A DNA stretch of 5,400 nucleotides from Anaerolineae bacterium (GCA_016926595.1 JAFGOG010000497.1:1-5400); one strand, 5' to 3'. Positions 1 to 5,400 are shown, counted from the stretch's first letter. Notes: generated from the letters alone by a model not told the origin. Numbers and translations are program-made.

Positions 1-156
1 CAGAACGAATTCACATCTTGTTCGGTCAAAGTGACAAGGGCGGCGAACGGCCCAAGTCTGGCTTGCGCTGCTGTGTTTGTGATATGTCGGAGGCATTTTC
101 ACTAGTTCACGAGTTGACTGAAGCGCCGTGATCCCCTCGAATTGTTGCCGAGACAA

Positions 157-185
157 CAGACAGCCCCCACGGCTCATCCTATAAT
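157..185 (+). promoter_or_regulatory. Candidate sigma70-type promoter for the dehydrogenase gene
   Basis: A perfect -10 hexamer TATAAT lies at 180-185. It is preceded, after a 17-base spacer, by CAGACA at 157-162, which matches four of six bases of TTGACA. Transcription would begin near 192 and give a leader of about 150 nt. A short inverted repeat, TGTTG-N6-CAACA at 143-158, touches the -35 element and could be an operator. A second, weaker pair, TTGACT (114-119) with TCGAAT (137-142), has the same spacing. The assignment rests on consensus matching only. Confidence 0.4.
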
Positions 186-325
186 TGAAAACAATCCTTG
201 GATACAAGTGCCGAGCGCCATCGGGTGTGAATGCAGCACTGCTCAAGCGTCACAATCAACCCGGTTACAAATCTTGGTTGCCTCGATCTACCCTGGCGAC
301 GGCGATAACTGCCGACTGGAACAAT

Positions 326-332
326 AAAGGAG
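326..332 (+). promoter_or_regulatory. Shine-Dalgarno that favours the ATG at 340
   Basis: AAAGGAG at 326-332 leaves only one base before the ATG at 334 but seven bases before the in-frame ATG at 340. The second spacing is the normal one. The dehydrogenase therefore probably starts at 340, two codons inside the longest open frame. Confidence 0.7.
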
Positions 333-339
333 TATGTAT

Positions 340-1449
340 ATGGTCAGCTTACCCGGGATCACTGTCTGTGGCTGTGGTAGTGGTGGCATGGCGATGGCGG
401 CCGATCTGTCCATGTTTGGTTGCCGAGTAAATCTCTACGAAGTACCCTCCTTCAGTGCCAATCTTGTGCCCATTCGGGAAAACGGTGGCATCCAGCTGAC
501 CGGGCGGACCTTTTCCGGCAAACAGGGGCTTGCAGTTCTCAACGCAGTGACCGACGACCCGGCCGAGGCGCTTGAGGGCAGCGAGCTGATCTTTCTCAAC
601 GTGCCTGCCATGGCCGTCGAGCCCTTTCTGGATGAGCTGGCCCCCCACCTGACCGAGGGGCAGGTGATGGTTGTGACCACTGGCTATTGGGCCGCGCTCC
701 GCAACCGCGAGCTCCTGAAAAAGCACGGCGCATTCGACAAGTTTGTCTTTGCCGAGATGAATATCATGCCGTATCTGAGCGGCAAAACAAGTCCTGTTGA
801 GGTCGAGGTTGGCAACTATAAACGCGAACTACACCTTGCTACCTGGCCAGCGGCAGGCAACCAACAAGCTCTGGAAATGATCCGCCGAGTCTATCCTCAG
901 ACAGCACTCTGCAAGAACGTCCTGGAACTCAACTTCTGGCCAGGCAACCCCGGCGTACACCCGCAGGTCACCTTGCCGAATGCTGTCTTTTTTCTCGAGC
1001 GGGCTCGAGAGTTCCATTTCTATCGCGAAGTCTCGATGTGTGCATCCAAGCTCACCGATGCTCACGACCGTGAGCGGATGCAGGTCGCCGCGGCCTATGA
1101 ATGTGAGTCGATCACTTGGCCGGAAGATTGCCGGCGGATCTACCTCTATGAAGGCGAAACGCTGTACGACATACATGGATCGGTCAGAGACCCGCACGCC
1201 GAAAAGTGGAATCGAATTGAAGAAATCGAACGATTACTGGTTGAGGACCTGTGCTACTCGTTCATTCCAATGGAAGGGTTGGCCTCGATTGTCGGGCTGT
1301 CGACGCCGGTGACGACGGCGACGGTGGATATCCTGGCGGTTCTGACCGGCTATGATTACCGGGCTAACGGATTGACGCTGCGGGACCTGGGGTTTGATGG
1401 CATGGATCGGGAAGAGATCATCGAATTCGCTACCCAGGGACGGTTTTAG
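340..1449 (+). CDS. NAD(P)-dependent opine dehydrogenase family protein (octopine/nopaline dehydrogenase type)
   Basis: Predicted cytoplasmic oxidoreductase of 369 residues, a normal length for the octopine/nopaline dehydrogenase family. These enzymes reversibly couple an amino acid and a 2-oxo acid into an N-carboxyalkyl amino acid using NAD(P)H. The N-terminal Rossmann domain opens with ITVCGCGSGGMAMAADL (about residues 7-23), a GxGxxG dinucleotide-binding loop. Strand beta-2 ends in LYE (Glu about 34), an acidic residue that usually favours NAD over NADP. The segment GNPGVHPQVTLPN (about 202-214) carries the His-Pro typical of the family's catalytic region, with His about 207 as the likely catalytic base. 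The helical C-terminal domain includes STPVTTATVDILAVLTGYDYR and ends LGFDGMDREEIIEF, a usual family ending. The start is set by the Shine-Dalgarno at 326-332. The gene precedes a peptide/opine-type ABC importer on the same strand, which fits opine uptake and breakdown, but the substrate cannot be told from sequence. Related 2-oxo acid reductases of the ketopantoate reductase type are a less likely alternative. Confidence 0.85.
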   Translation: MVSLPGITVCGCGSGGMAMAADLSMFGCRVNLYEVPSFSANLVPIRENGGIQLTGRTFSGKQGLAVLNAVTDDPAEALEGSELIFLNVPAMAVEPFLDELAPHLTEGQVMVVTTGYWAALRNRELLKKHGAFDKFVFAEMNIMPYLSGKTSPVEVEVGNYKRELHLATWPAAGNQQALEMIRRVYPQTALCKNVLELNFWPGNPGVHPQVTLPNAVFFLERAREFHFYREVSMCASKLTDAHDRERMQVAAAYECESITWPEDCRRIYLYEGETLYDIHGSVRDPHAEKWNRIEEIERLLVEDLCYSFIPMEGLASIVGLSTPVTTATVDILAVLTGYDYRANGLTLRDLGFDGMDREEIIEFATQGRF

Positions 1450-1455
1450 TATAAT
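1450..1455 (+). promoter_or_regulatory. Candidate -10 element for the ABC transporter operon
   Basis: A perfect TATAAT begins at the base after the dehydrogenase stop codon (TAG, 1447-1449). The -35 region 16-18 bases upstream lies in the end of the dehydrogenase gene and is poor; TTCGCT at 1426-1431 is the best match. There is no TGn extension. Transcription would begin near 1462, just at the foot of the hairpin at 1462-1492, and give a leader of about 158 nt before the binding protein. If real, it lets the transporter be transcribed apart from the dehydrogenase. Confidence 0.35.
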
Positions 1456-1461
1456 GTGGTC

Positions 1462-1492
1462 GAGCCCATATGGGCCGGCCTCTGACCGGCTC
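1462..1492 (+). promoter_or_regulatory. GC-rich inverted repeats in the intergenic leader (hairpin)
   Basis: GAGCC (1462-1466) can pair with GGCTC (1488-1492). Inside, GCCGG (1474-1478) can pair with CCGGC (1486-1490) around a 7-nt loop. A third element, the perfect 12-base palindrome GCCCATATGGGC (1464-1475), overlaps both, so the folds compete. No T-run follows, so it is not a clear intrinsic terminator. It may be a 5'-end stabilising hairpin if transcription starts near 1462, the 3' end of the dehydrogenase message, or a protein-binding palindrome. The sequence does not decide among these. Confidence 0.35.
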
Positions 1493-1531
1493 CAAGAGTG
1501 GATGAGAGTCTTCAGGTGAATGTGCCCAATC

Positions 1532-1543
1532 AAGGAGGTGATC
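1532..1543 (+). promoter_or_regulatory. Unused, near-ideal Shine-Dalgarno-like sequence
   Basis: AAGGAGGTGATC is complementary over 12 bases to the usual 3' end of bacterial 16S rRNA. No start codon lies at a normal distance. The GTG inside it overlaps it, the GTG at 1556 is 17 bases past AGGAGG, and the ATG at 1560 encodes only Met-Pro-Phe before a stop. It also lies inside a 29-codon frame, ATG 1520 to TGA 1607-1609, whose stop abuts the real Shine-Dalgarno of the binding protein. It may be chance, a ribosome-pausing or standby site, or a remnant of a lost gene start. Confidence 0.4.
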
Positions 1544-1608
1544 GAGAGCCCGAGGGTGAATGCCTTTCTGATCAGTCAGTCCATTTTCTGTAAATATAAA
1601 GAGTGTTG

Positions 1609-1614
1609 AGGAGG
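1609..1614 (+). promoter_or_regulatory. Shine-Dalgarno of the binding protein gene
   Basis: AGGAGG at 1609-1614 lies five bases before the ATG at 1620 and only two before the in-frame GTG at 1617. The ATG is therefore the preferred start. An A/T-rich stretch just upstream (about 1583-1601) should leave the site unstructured and favour strong translation. Confidence 0.75.
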
Positions 1615-1619
1615 AAGTG

Positions 1620-3254
1620 ATGACCCTTTTTAAGAAACTGAGCGTGCTTCTGACCATCTTGATGGTCATGAGCCTGGTGCTGGCGGCTTGCGGATCCGAG
1701 GAGCCGGAATCGGCTGAAGAGGCAGAAACGACGGCGGAAGAGGGTGCTGAGCCAGCTGCGACCGAAGAGCCCGAGGAAGCTGCAGAACCGGCCGTGAGTG
1801 ACAAGTATGGCGGCGTGCTGCGCCATGCCTATTATGCCCCGGGCTTTCTGGACCCGGCCTTTCTTTCGTCGGTTGCTGACGATGAGCTCGGCAAGCAGTG
1901 GCATGATTTTCTCGTCTTTATCGGCGAGGACAACCAGCCCGATGTGACCCGCGGCGTTGCGGAGAGCTGGGAGGTCAGCGACGATGGCTTGGCCTGGACG
2001 TTCAAGCTGCGCCAGGGCGTTCTGTTCCACGACGGCAAGGAGATGACCTCCCGCGATGTCAAGTTCACGTTTGATCGCCTGCGCGACCCCGAGGTGGGGG
2101 CTGCCACCGTCGTCCTTTATGAGAACATCGCCGACATTGAGGCGTCGGATGACTATACCGTGGTCTTTCACCTCACAAATCCGAATCCCGACTTTTTGAA
2201 GGACCTGGGCGATTACCACGCGCTCATCATGGACGCCGACGCGACTGACTTTGCCACCGATTGGAATGGCACGGGTCCGTTCATGATCGAGAGCTACGTC
2301 CCCGAGGAGCGGGTCGTCTTCACGCGCAATCCCAACTACTGGCTCAAGGACGACGAGGGCAACCAGCTGCCGTATCTGGATGGAATGGAGTTTATCTTCC
2401 TATCCGATCCCGCGGCCCAGGTCGATGCCCTGCGCGGCGGCCAGGTCGATTATGTGCTCTACCTGCCGACCGAGTACGTGCAGGTGTTGCGGGACGACCC
2501 CAACACCGAGGTCCTGTCGGCCCGATCTAACACTACCTGGCTCATCCGCATGCGCAGCGACGAGCCACCCTTTGACGATAATCTTGTCCGGCGGGCTGTC
2601 AGGATGGCAACCGATCGCGCCGCCATCCTGGAAGGCACGATTTCGGGGCTGGGTGTGACCGGCCGCGATACGCCGTTTGGACCCGTGTTTGGCGATTTCT
2701 ACCTCGACATTCCTGAGCTGGAGCGCGATGTGGAAGGCGCCAAAGCTCTGTTGGCCGAGGCTGGCTATCCGGACGGGTTCGAGATCGACATGAGCGTCCA
2801 GGAGACCTCGCCCGCCCCCGCCATTGCCACCATCTGGAAAGAGCAGTTGGCCGAGATCGGTGTTACGCTTAACCTCCAGATCATCCCCGCCAATGTCTAC
2901 TATGGCGAGGAGCTCTGGAGCACGGTGCAGCTGGGGATCACCGACTGGGGTTCCCGGCCCTACCCGCAGCCGTACCTGGCGCTGGCCTACACCTGCAATG
3001 CGCCCTGGAACGAGAGCCATTGGTGCGATGCCGAGGTGGACGAGATAGCCGCTATGACGGCCAAAGAGATGGATCCCGCCAAGCGGGCCGAAGGCTATCG
3101 CCGCATCCAGGAGATTTTTGTGGAGCGCGGCCCCCTGGTCGTGCCCTTCTTTGTGGACAATCTCTGGGGTATCAATGCCAAGTTAAAGGGGCTTACCCCC
3201 ACAAGCGCGTTGGGAACCGCGATGGACCTGCGCTACGCTTACTTTGAAGAATAG
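1620..3254 (+). CDS. ABC transporter solute-binding lipoprotein, peptide/nickel/opine family (SBP_bac_5)
   Basis: Extracytoplasmic substrate-binding lipoprotein of 544 residues that would deliver a peptide-like or opine-like solute to the permease. The N-terminus has a Lys-Lys pair, a hydrophobic core and the lipobox LAAC, with the lipidated Cys at residue 24. A linker of about 37 residues (25-61) rich in Glu and Ala tethers the binding domain, as is common in Chloroflexota lipoproteins. The domain starts at YGGVLRHAYY (about 63). It contains the family signature around WEVSDDGLAWTFKLRQGV (about 117-134), with FHDGKEMTSRDVKFTFDRL following, then GTGPFMIESYVP (about 217-228) and RNPNYW (about 236-241). 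The domain is complete and ends in DLRYAYFEE. Its length matches DppA/OppA-type proteins. Ligand specificity cannot be read: dipeptides, oligopeptides, nickel chelates and opines are all carried by this family. The downstream permease and ATPase support an importer role. A strong hairpin follows 21 bases after the stop and may raise the level of this message over that of the membrane components. Confidence 0.93.
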   Translation: MTLFKKLSVLLTILMVMSLVLAACGSEEPESAEEAETTAEEGAEPAATEEPEEAAEPAVSDKYGGVLRHAYYAPGFLDPAFLSSVADDELGKQWHDFLVFIGEDNQPDVTRGVAESWEVSDDGLAWTFKLRQGVLFHDGKEMTSRDVKFTFDRLRDPEVGAATVVLYENIADIEASDDYTVVFHLTNPNPDFLKDLGDYHALIMDADATDFATDWNGTGPFMIESYVPEERVVFTRNPNYWLKDDEGNQLPYLDGMEFIFLSDPAAQVDALRGGQVDYVLYLPTEYVQVLRDDPNTEVLSARSNTTWLIRMRSDEPPFDDNLVRRAVRMATDRAAILEGTISGLGVTGRDTPFGPVFGDFYLDIPELERDVEGAKALLAEAGYPDGFEIDMSVQETSPAPAIATIWKEQLAEIGVTLNLQIIPANVYYGEELWSTVQLGITDWGSRPYPQPYLALAYTCNAPWNESHWCDAEVDEIAAMTAKEMDPAKRAEGYRRIQEIFVERGPLVVPFFVDNLWGINAKLKGLTPTSALGTAMDLRYAYFEE

Positions 3255-3275
3255 AATCTATCGCTGATCGTCGAC

Positions 3276-3319
3276 ATGGGCTGTCGGCTCTTGGCGAAAG
3301 CCAACGGCCGGCAGCCCAT
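3276..3319 (+). promoter_or_regulatory. Strong 44-nt hairpin between binding protein and permease genes
   Basis: The arms 3276-3288 (ATGGGCTGTCGGC) and 3307-3319 (GCCGGCAGCCCAT) pair over 13 positions, with one G-U wobble in RNA. After a two-base internal mismatch zone, TTGGC (3291-3295) and GCCAA (3300-3304) pair around a GAAA tetraloop of the GNRA class. No T-run follows, so it is a poor intrinsic terminator. The position, just after a binding-protein gene and before permease genes, is that of the hairpins known in other ABC operons to protect the upstream message from 3' decay, giving excess binding protein. It could also be a dispersed palindromic repeat. Confidence 0.75.
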
Positions 3320-3334
3320 ACGAGCTAGCGCACA

Positions 3335-4243
3335 ATGACCGATAGCACGAGATCGGAGAATCCAGTGGGTGAGATGAGTGCTGTTCCGAAGGCGCGTCGC
3401 TTGCGCATCACCTCGGTGGCGACCAGGCTCGCGCGCTACCCCTCCACTTTTGTTGGGTTTGCTATCGTCTTTGGTTTTCTGCTCATGGCAGTCATCGGTC
3501 CGCTCGTTGCGCCCTATGGCTACGCTGAGCAGTCGATTGCTGAGAGACTGGAGCCACCGTCTGCGGAACACTGGTTCGGTACCGACCAGTATGGTCGGGA
3601 TATTCTTAGCCGGATCTTGGTGGGCACTCGGGATGTCTTGTTAGTGGCGGGTTCTGGTACCATTCTCGCTGTTCTACTGGGCCTGACCCTGGGCTTGATC
3701 TCTGGCTATTTGGGGGGGCTGCCTGACGAAATAGCAATGCGGTTCTCCGATGTCCTGCTCTCCATTCCGCCTCTCTTGCTCGCGATGGTCATCCTCGGCG
3801 CAGTTGGTCCGTCGCGGCTGAATGTGATCGTCGTCGTGGGCGTGCTCTATATTCCCATGGTGGCTCGCGTTGTGCGGAGTGTCGTGCTCGATCTAAAGAC
3901 CAGGGAATTCATCGAGGCCGCCAAGCTGCGCGGTGAGGCCAGTAGTTACATCTTGTTCCGGGAGATCCTGCCCAACGTTCTGCCACCGCTGGCGGTCGAA
4001 GCGTCCATGCGCTTTTCTTATGGTATCTTTTTGGTGGCGTCGCTAGGATTTCTGGGTTTGGGAGTGCAACCACCGGCGCCAGACTGGGGCCTGATGGTGG
4101 GTGAGGCCCGCACCTGGTTCGCGCAGGCGCGCTGGGTGCTGCTCTTCCCGGCTGGCGCGGTGGCGCTGCTGGTCGTCGGGGTCGGCTTTATGAGCGACGG
4201 GCTTCGCCGAATGTTGTTGCCCGGCGGCGTCAGTACCCGGTAG
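3335..4243 (+). CDS. ABC transporter permease, DppC/OppC type
   Basis: Inner-membrane permease of 302 residues (292 if the later start is used), a normal length for DppC/OppC. It would form half of the translocation channel for the solute caught by the upstream lipoprotein. A basic cytoplasmic N-tail leads to a first membrane segment (about 38-58). Then comes the DppC signature HWFGTDQYGRDILSR (79-93) in the external loop and further hydrophobic segments at about 101-124, 140-158, 162-182, 225-245 and 267-287. The cytoplasmic EAA loop, which docks the ATPase, starts at EFIEAAKLRG (191-200) and runs through ILPNVLPP. The start is uncertain: the ATG at 3335 has no Shine-Dalgarno, whereas the in-frame GTG at 3365 has GGAG six bases upstream, and a third candidate is the ATG at 3374. 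The gene stops two bases before the ATPase ATG, so the two are probably translationally coupled. The expected partner permease DppB/OppB is absent from this window. Confidence 0.93.
   Translation: MTDSTRSENPVGEMSAVPKARRLRITSVATRLARYPSTFVGFAIVFGFLLMAVIGPLVAPYGYAEQSIAERLEPPSAEHWFGTDQYGRDILSRILVGTRDVLLVAGSGTILAVLLGLTLGLISGYLGGLPDEIAMRFSDVLLSIPPLLLAMVILGAVGPSRLNVIVVVGVLYIPMVARVVRSVVLDLKTREFIEAAKLRGEASSYILFREILPNVLPPLAVEASMRFSYGIFLVASLGFLGLGVQPPAPDWGLMVGEARTWFAQARWVLLFPAGAVALLVVGVGFMSDGLRRMLLPGGVSTR
3355..3358 (+). promoter_or_regulatory. Possible Shine-Dalgarno for an alternative GTG start of the permease
   Basis: GGAG at 3355-3358 is followed after six bases (AATCCA) by an in-frame GTG at 3365, which is codon 11 of the longest reading. 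The ATG at 3335 has no purine-rich site upstream and sits 15 bases past the hairpin. Using the GTG would remove ten polar residues and leave every membrane segment intact. Confidence 0.45.
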
Positions 4244-4245
4244 GC

Positions 4246-5400
4246 ATGGCTGAAATGGAACAATCAAGCGCTTCAAATTCGGAGGCAGTCCTGGAGGTTG
4301 TTGATCTTGGGGTTGTGTACGACACGGACAAGGGGCCGCTGAAGACCGTGCGCCACGTTTCGCTGTCGATACGCAAGGGTGAGATCTATGGGCTAGTCGG
4401 CGAGTCTGGTTCGGGCAAGACCACCTTTGCCCGCGCAATCGTGGGCTACCTTCCGCGCAATGGCCGCGTCACCAGCGGTAACGTAGTGCTAAACGGAACC
4501 AACTTGCTTGATCTGTCGCCGGGCGAATTAAGGCGTATCTGGGGTGCCAAGATCGCGATGGTCCATCAGGACCCCGCGGCTGCTGTGAATCCAGCGATTC
4601 CTGTGGGTCAGCAGGTTGCCGAAGTGGCCCGTACCCACCTGGGCATGAACCGGGCCCAAGCGTACAAAAAGGCGCTTGAAATGCTGACGCAAGTTGGTAT
4701 GCCCGATTCCGAGTCGGTAGCCAGGCGTTATGCTCACCAACTTAGCGGCGGGATGCTGCAGCGCATCCTCATCGCCTCCGCCCTGGCGACGAATCCCCAG
4801 CTCTTGATCATGGATGAGCCCACCACGGCGCTCGATGTGACGACCGAGGCCGTCATCCTCGACCTCGTCCAAGAGCTCTTGCAGCAGTACCAGACCGCGG
4901 TCCTCTACATCACGCACAATCTGGGCGTGGTGGCTCGTATCTGTGACCGCGTTGGCGTTCTGTATGCCGGCGAGATGATGGAGGAGGGCACGGTTCAGGA
5001 GCTCTTCAAGGACTACTTGCATCCCTATACTCTGGGGTTGATGGGTTGCGTACCGCGCATCGATGCGTCCAAGCGCGACATTGAGCTCAACACCGTTCCT
5101 GGCTATATTCCCCGGCCGGATGAGCTGCCTGGCGGGTGCATCTTTGCTCCCCGCTGCCCGATGGCGGAAGACGCGTGCGAATCTGCCCGCCCGCCTCTGA
5201 GGGAAGTGGGCCCGGGGCACTTGACGGCCTGTCGTCGTTGGCAAGAAGTGGGTGACCGGCCGAACCTCTTTGTCACCCAAGAGCCTGCTTCCAGCCGCTT
5301 GCAGACGGAGGAGGGCCGGCTGATACTCGAAGCGACTGAAATCAAGAAGCATTTTCGGGCTGACAGCCGGGGAGTCGCCTCCCTTTGGCAGCGCAGACCC
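4246..5400 (+). CDS. ABC transporter ATP-binding protein, DppD-DppF type fusion, 3' end beyond the window
   Basis: Cytoplasmic ATPase that would energise import through the DppC-type permease. There are 385 codons with no stop. The first cassette is complete: Walker A GESGSGKTT (52-60), Q-loop Gln 108 in VHQDPAAAVNP, signature LSGGMLQR (166-173), Walker B LLIMDEP (186-192), D-loop ALD (195-197) and switch His 224. The OppD/DppD C-terminal extension follows, with HPYTLGL (259-265) and four cysteines at 298, 304, 311 and 329 in GGCIFAPRCPM...C...C. This pattern is reported to bind a 4Fe-4S cluster in DppD-type proteins. A linker of about 25 residues then leads, in the same frame, to RLILEATEIKKHFRAD (358-373), the usual opening of a DppF/OppF cassette. 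No ATG, GTG or TTG with a usable Shine-Dalgarno precedes that opening: GGAGGAGGG at 5307-5315 is followed only by non-start codons. A single double-cassette protein is therefore likely. The ATG at 4246 lies two bases past the permease stop; a second ATG at 4255 is possible. Confidence 0.9.
   Translation, partial: MAEMEQSSASNSEAVLEVVDLGVVYDTDKGPLKTVRHVSLSIRKGEIYGLVGESGSGKTTFARAIVGYLPRNGRVTSGNVVLNGTNLLDLSPGELRRIWGAKIAMVHQDPAAAVNPAIPVGQQVAEVARTHLGMNRAQAYKKALEMLTQVGMPDSESVARRYAHQLSGGMLQRILIASALATNPQLLIMDEPTTALDVTTEAVILDLVQELLQQYQTAVLYITHNLGVVARICDRVGVLYAGEMMEEGTVQELFKDYLHPYTLGLMGCVPRIDASKRDIELNTVPGYIPRPDELPGGCIFAPRCPMAEDACESARPPLREVGPGHLTACRRWQEVGDRPNLFVTQEPASSRLQTEEGRLILEATEIKKHFRADSRGVASLWQRRP

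Larger units (their letters stand above)
1..333. other. Upstream region, mostly non-coding; possible gene end or divergent gene start at left edge
   Basis: No protein family is recognisable here. Two readings stay open across the left edge. On the + strand, a frame beginning at base 3 runs 42 codons to a TGA at 129-131 and ends in ...VHELTEAP, so it could be the C-terminus of an upstream gene. On the - strand, an ATG at 96-94 opens a frame that runs off the left edge and includes RRLVTLTEQDVNSF, so it could be the N-terminus of a divergent gene, although it lacks a good Shine-Dalgarno. Third-position GC is similar for both (about 55-58 percent), so it does not decide between them. From 132 to 325 I see only leader and promoter sequence. 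A TTG-initiated 61-codon frame there (142-327) has no ribosome binding site and no recognisable protein character. Confidence 0.5.

Noticed and set aside
142..327. 61-codon TTG-initiated frame upstream of the dehydrogenase
   Set aside because: No Shine-Dalgarno, a rare start codon, low-information composition, and overlap with the likely promoter at 157-185.
185..430. 81-codon frame that runs into the dehydrogenase gene
   Set aside because: It overlaps the start and Rossmann loop of the dehydrogenase in another frame, its ATG is part of a TATAATTG-like promoter region, and no protein family is visible.
993..1010. Perfect inverted repeat TCTCGAGC-GG-GCTCGAGA
   Set aside because: It is inside the dehydrogenase coding region and encodes the ordinary helix residues LERARE. 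The repeated Leu/Glu/Arg codons explain it, and no T-run or regulatory context is present.
1572..2219. 215-codon open frame on the - strand
   Set aside because: It overlaps the signal peptide, linker and first domain of the binding protein on the other strand. It is a shadow frame without family features.
2400..3020. 206-codon open frame on the - strand
   Set aside because: It is opposite the middle of the binding protein and has no recognisable motifs. It arises from the high third-position GC of the real gene.
3188..3199. GGGG-CTTA-CCCC short stem near the end of the binding protein gene
   Set aside because: Only four pairs, inside the coding sequence, and followed by no T-run. Too weak to call a terminator.
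3276..3319. Reading the hairpin as a Rho-independent terminator
   Set aside because: The stem is strong enough, but the downstream bases (ACGAGCTAGCGCAC) contain no T-run, and the permease and ATPase need transcription to pass through it.
4528..5352. 274-codon open frame on the - strand
   Set aside because: It lies wholly opposite the ATPase gene, whose Walker, signature and C-terminal motifs are intact. The antisense product resembles no family and is explained by GC-rich codon bias.

Overview
The window is a single-direction (+ strand) metabolic and transport locus from a moderately GC-rich bacterium. It has four recognisable genes: an opine dehydrogenase-family oxidoreductase (340-1449), a lipoprotein solute-binding protein of the peptide/nickel/opine ABC family (1620-3254), one DppC/OppC-type inner-membrane permease (3335-4243), and the first 385 codons of an ABC ATPase (4246 to the right edge). 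The ATPase passes without a stop from a complete DppD/OppD-type cassette into the start of a second, DppF/OppF-type cassette. The binding protein is a lipoprotein with a Leu-Ala-Ala-Cys lipobox followed by a long Glu/Ala-rich linker. That style, the GC content and the opine dehydrogenase/peptide-ABC pairing suggest a member of the Chloroflexota (Anaerolineae/Caldilineae-like). This is a tentative inference from style, since the window has no rRNA or marker gene.

Layout: 1-333 is a mainly non-coding leader. Its first ~130 bases could hold the end of one gene or the start of a divergent one, and it has a good sigma70-like promoter candidate at 157-185. The dehydrogenase follows. A 170-base intergenic region (1450-1619) starts with a perfect TATAAT directly after the dehydrogenase stop codon. 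It also holds a GC-rich hairpin at the predicted 5' end of the transcript and an unused 12-base Shine-Dalgarno match at 1532-1543. The binding protein gene follows. The 80-base gap after it contains a strong 44-nt hairpin with a GAAA tetraloop. The permease and the fused ATPase then follow almost without spacing.

How the genes may work together: the binding protein would capture a peptide-like or opine-like solute outside the membrane, and the permease and double ATPase would import it. The dehydrogenase could then oxidatively split an imported opine (an N-carboxyalkyl amino acid) into an amino acid and a 2-oxo acid, or make one in the reverse direction. The substrate cannot be read from the sequence. 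The most unusual points are the lack of a DppB/OppB partner permease between binding protein and DppC, where this family normally has one, the strong hairpin in that place, and the fusion of the two ATPases. All are expected parts of a known transporter class in an atypical arrangement. I see no CRISPR array, mobile element, tRNA or rRNA, and no evidence for an entirely new system.
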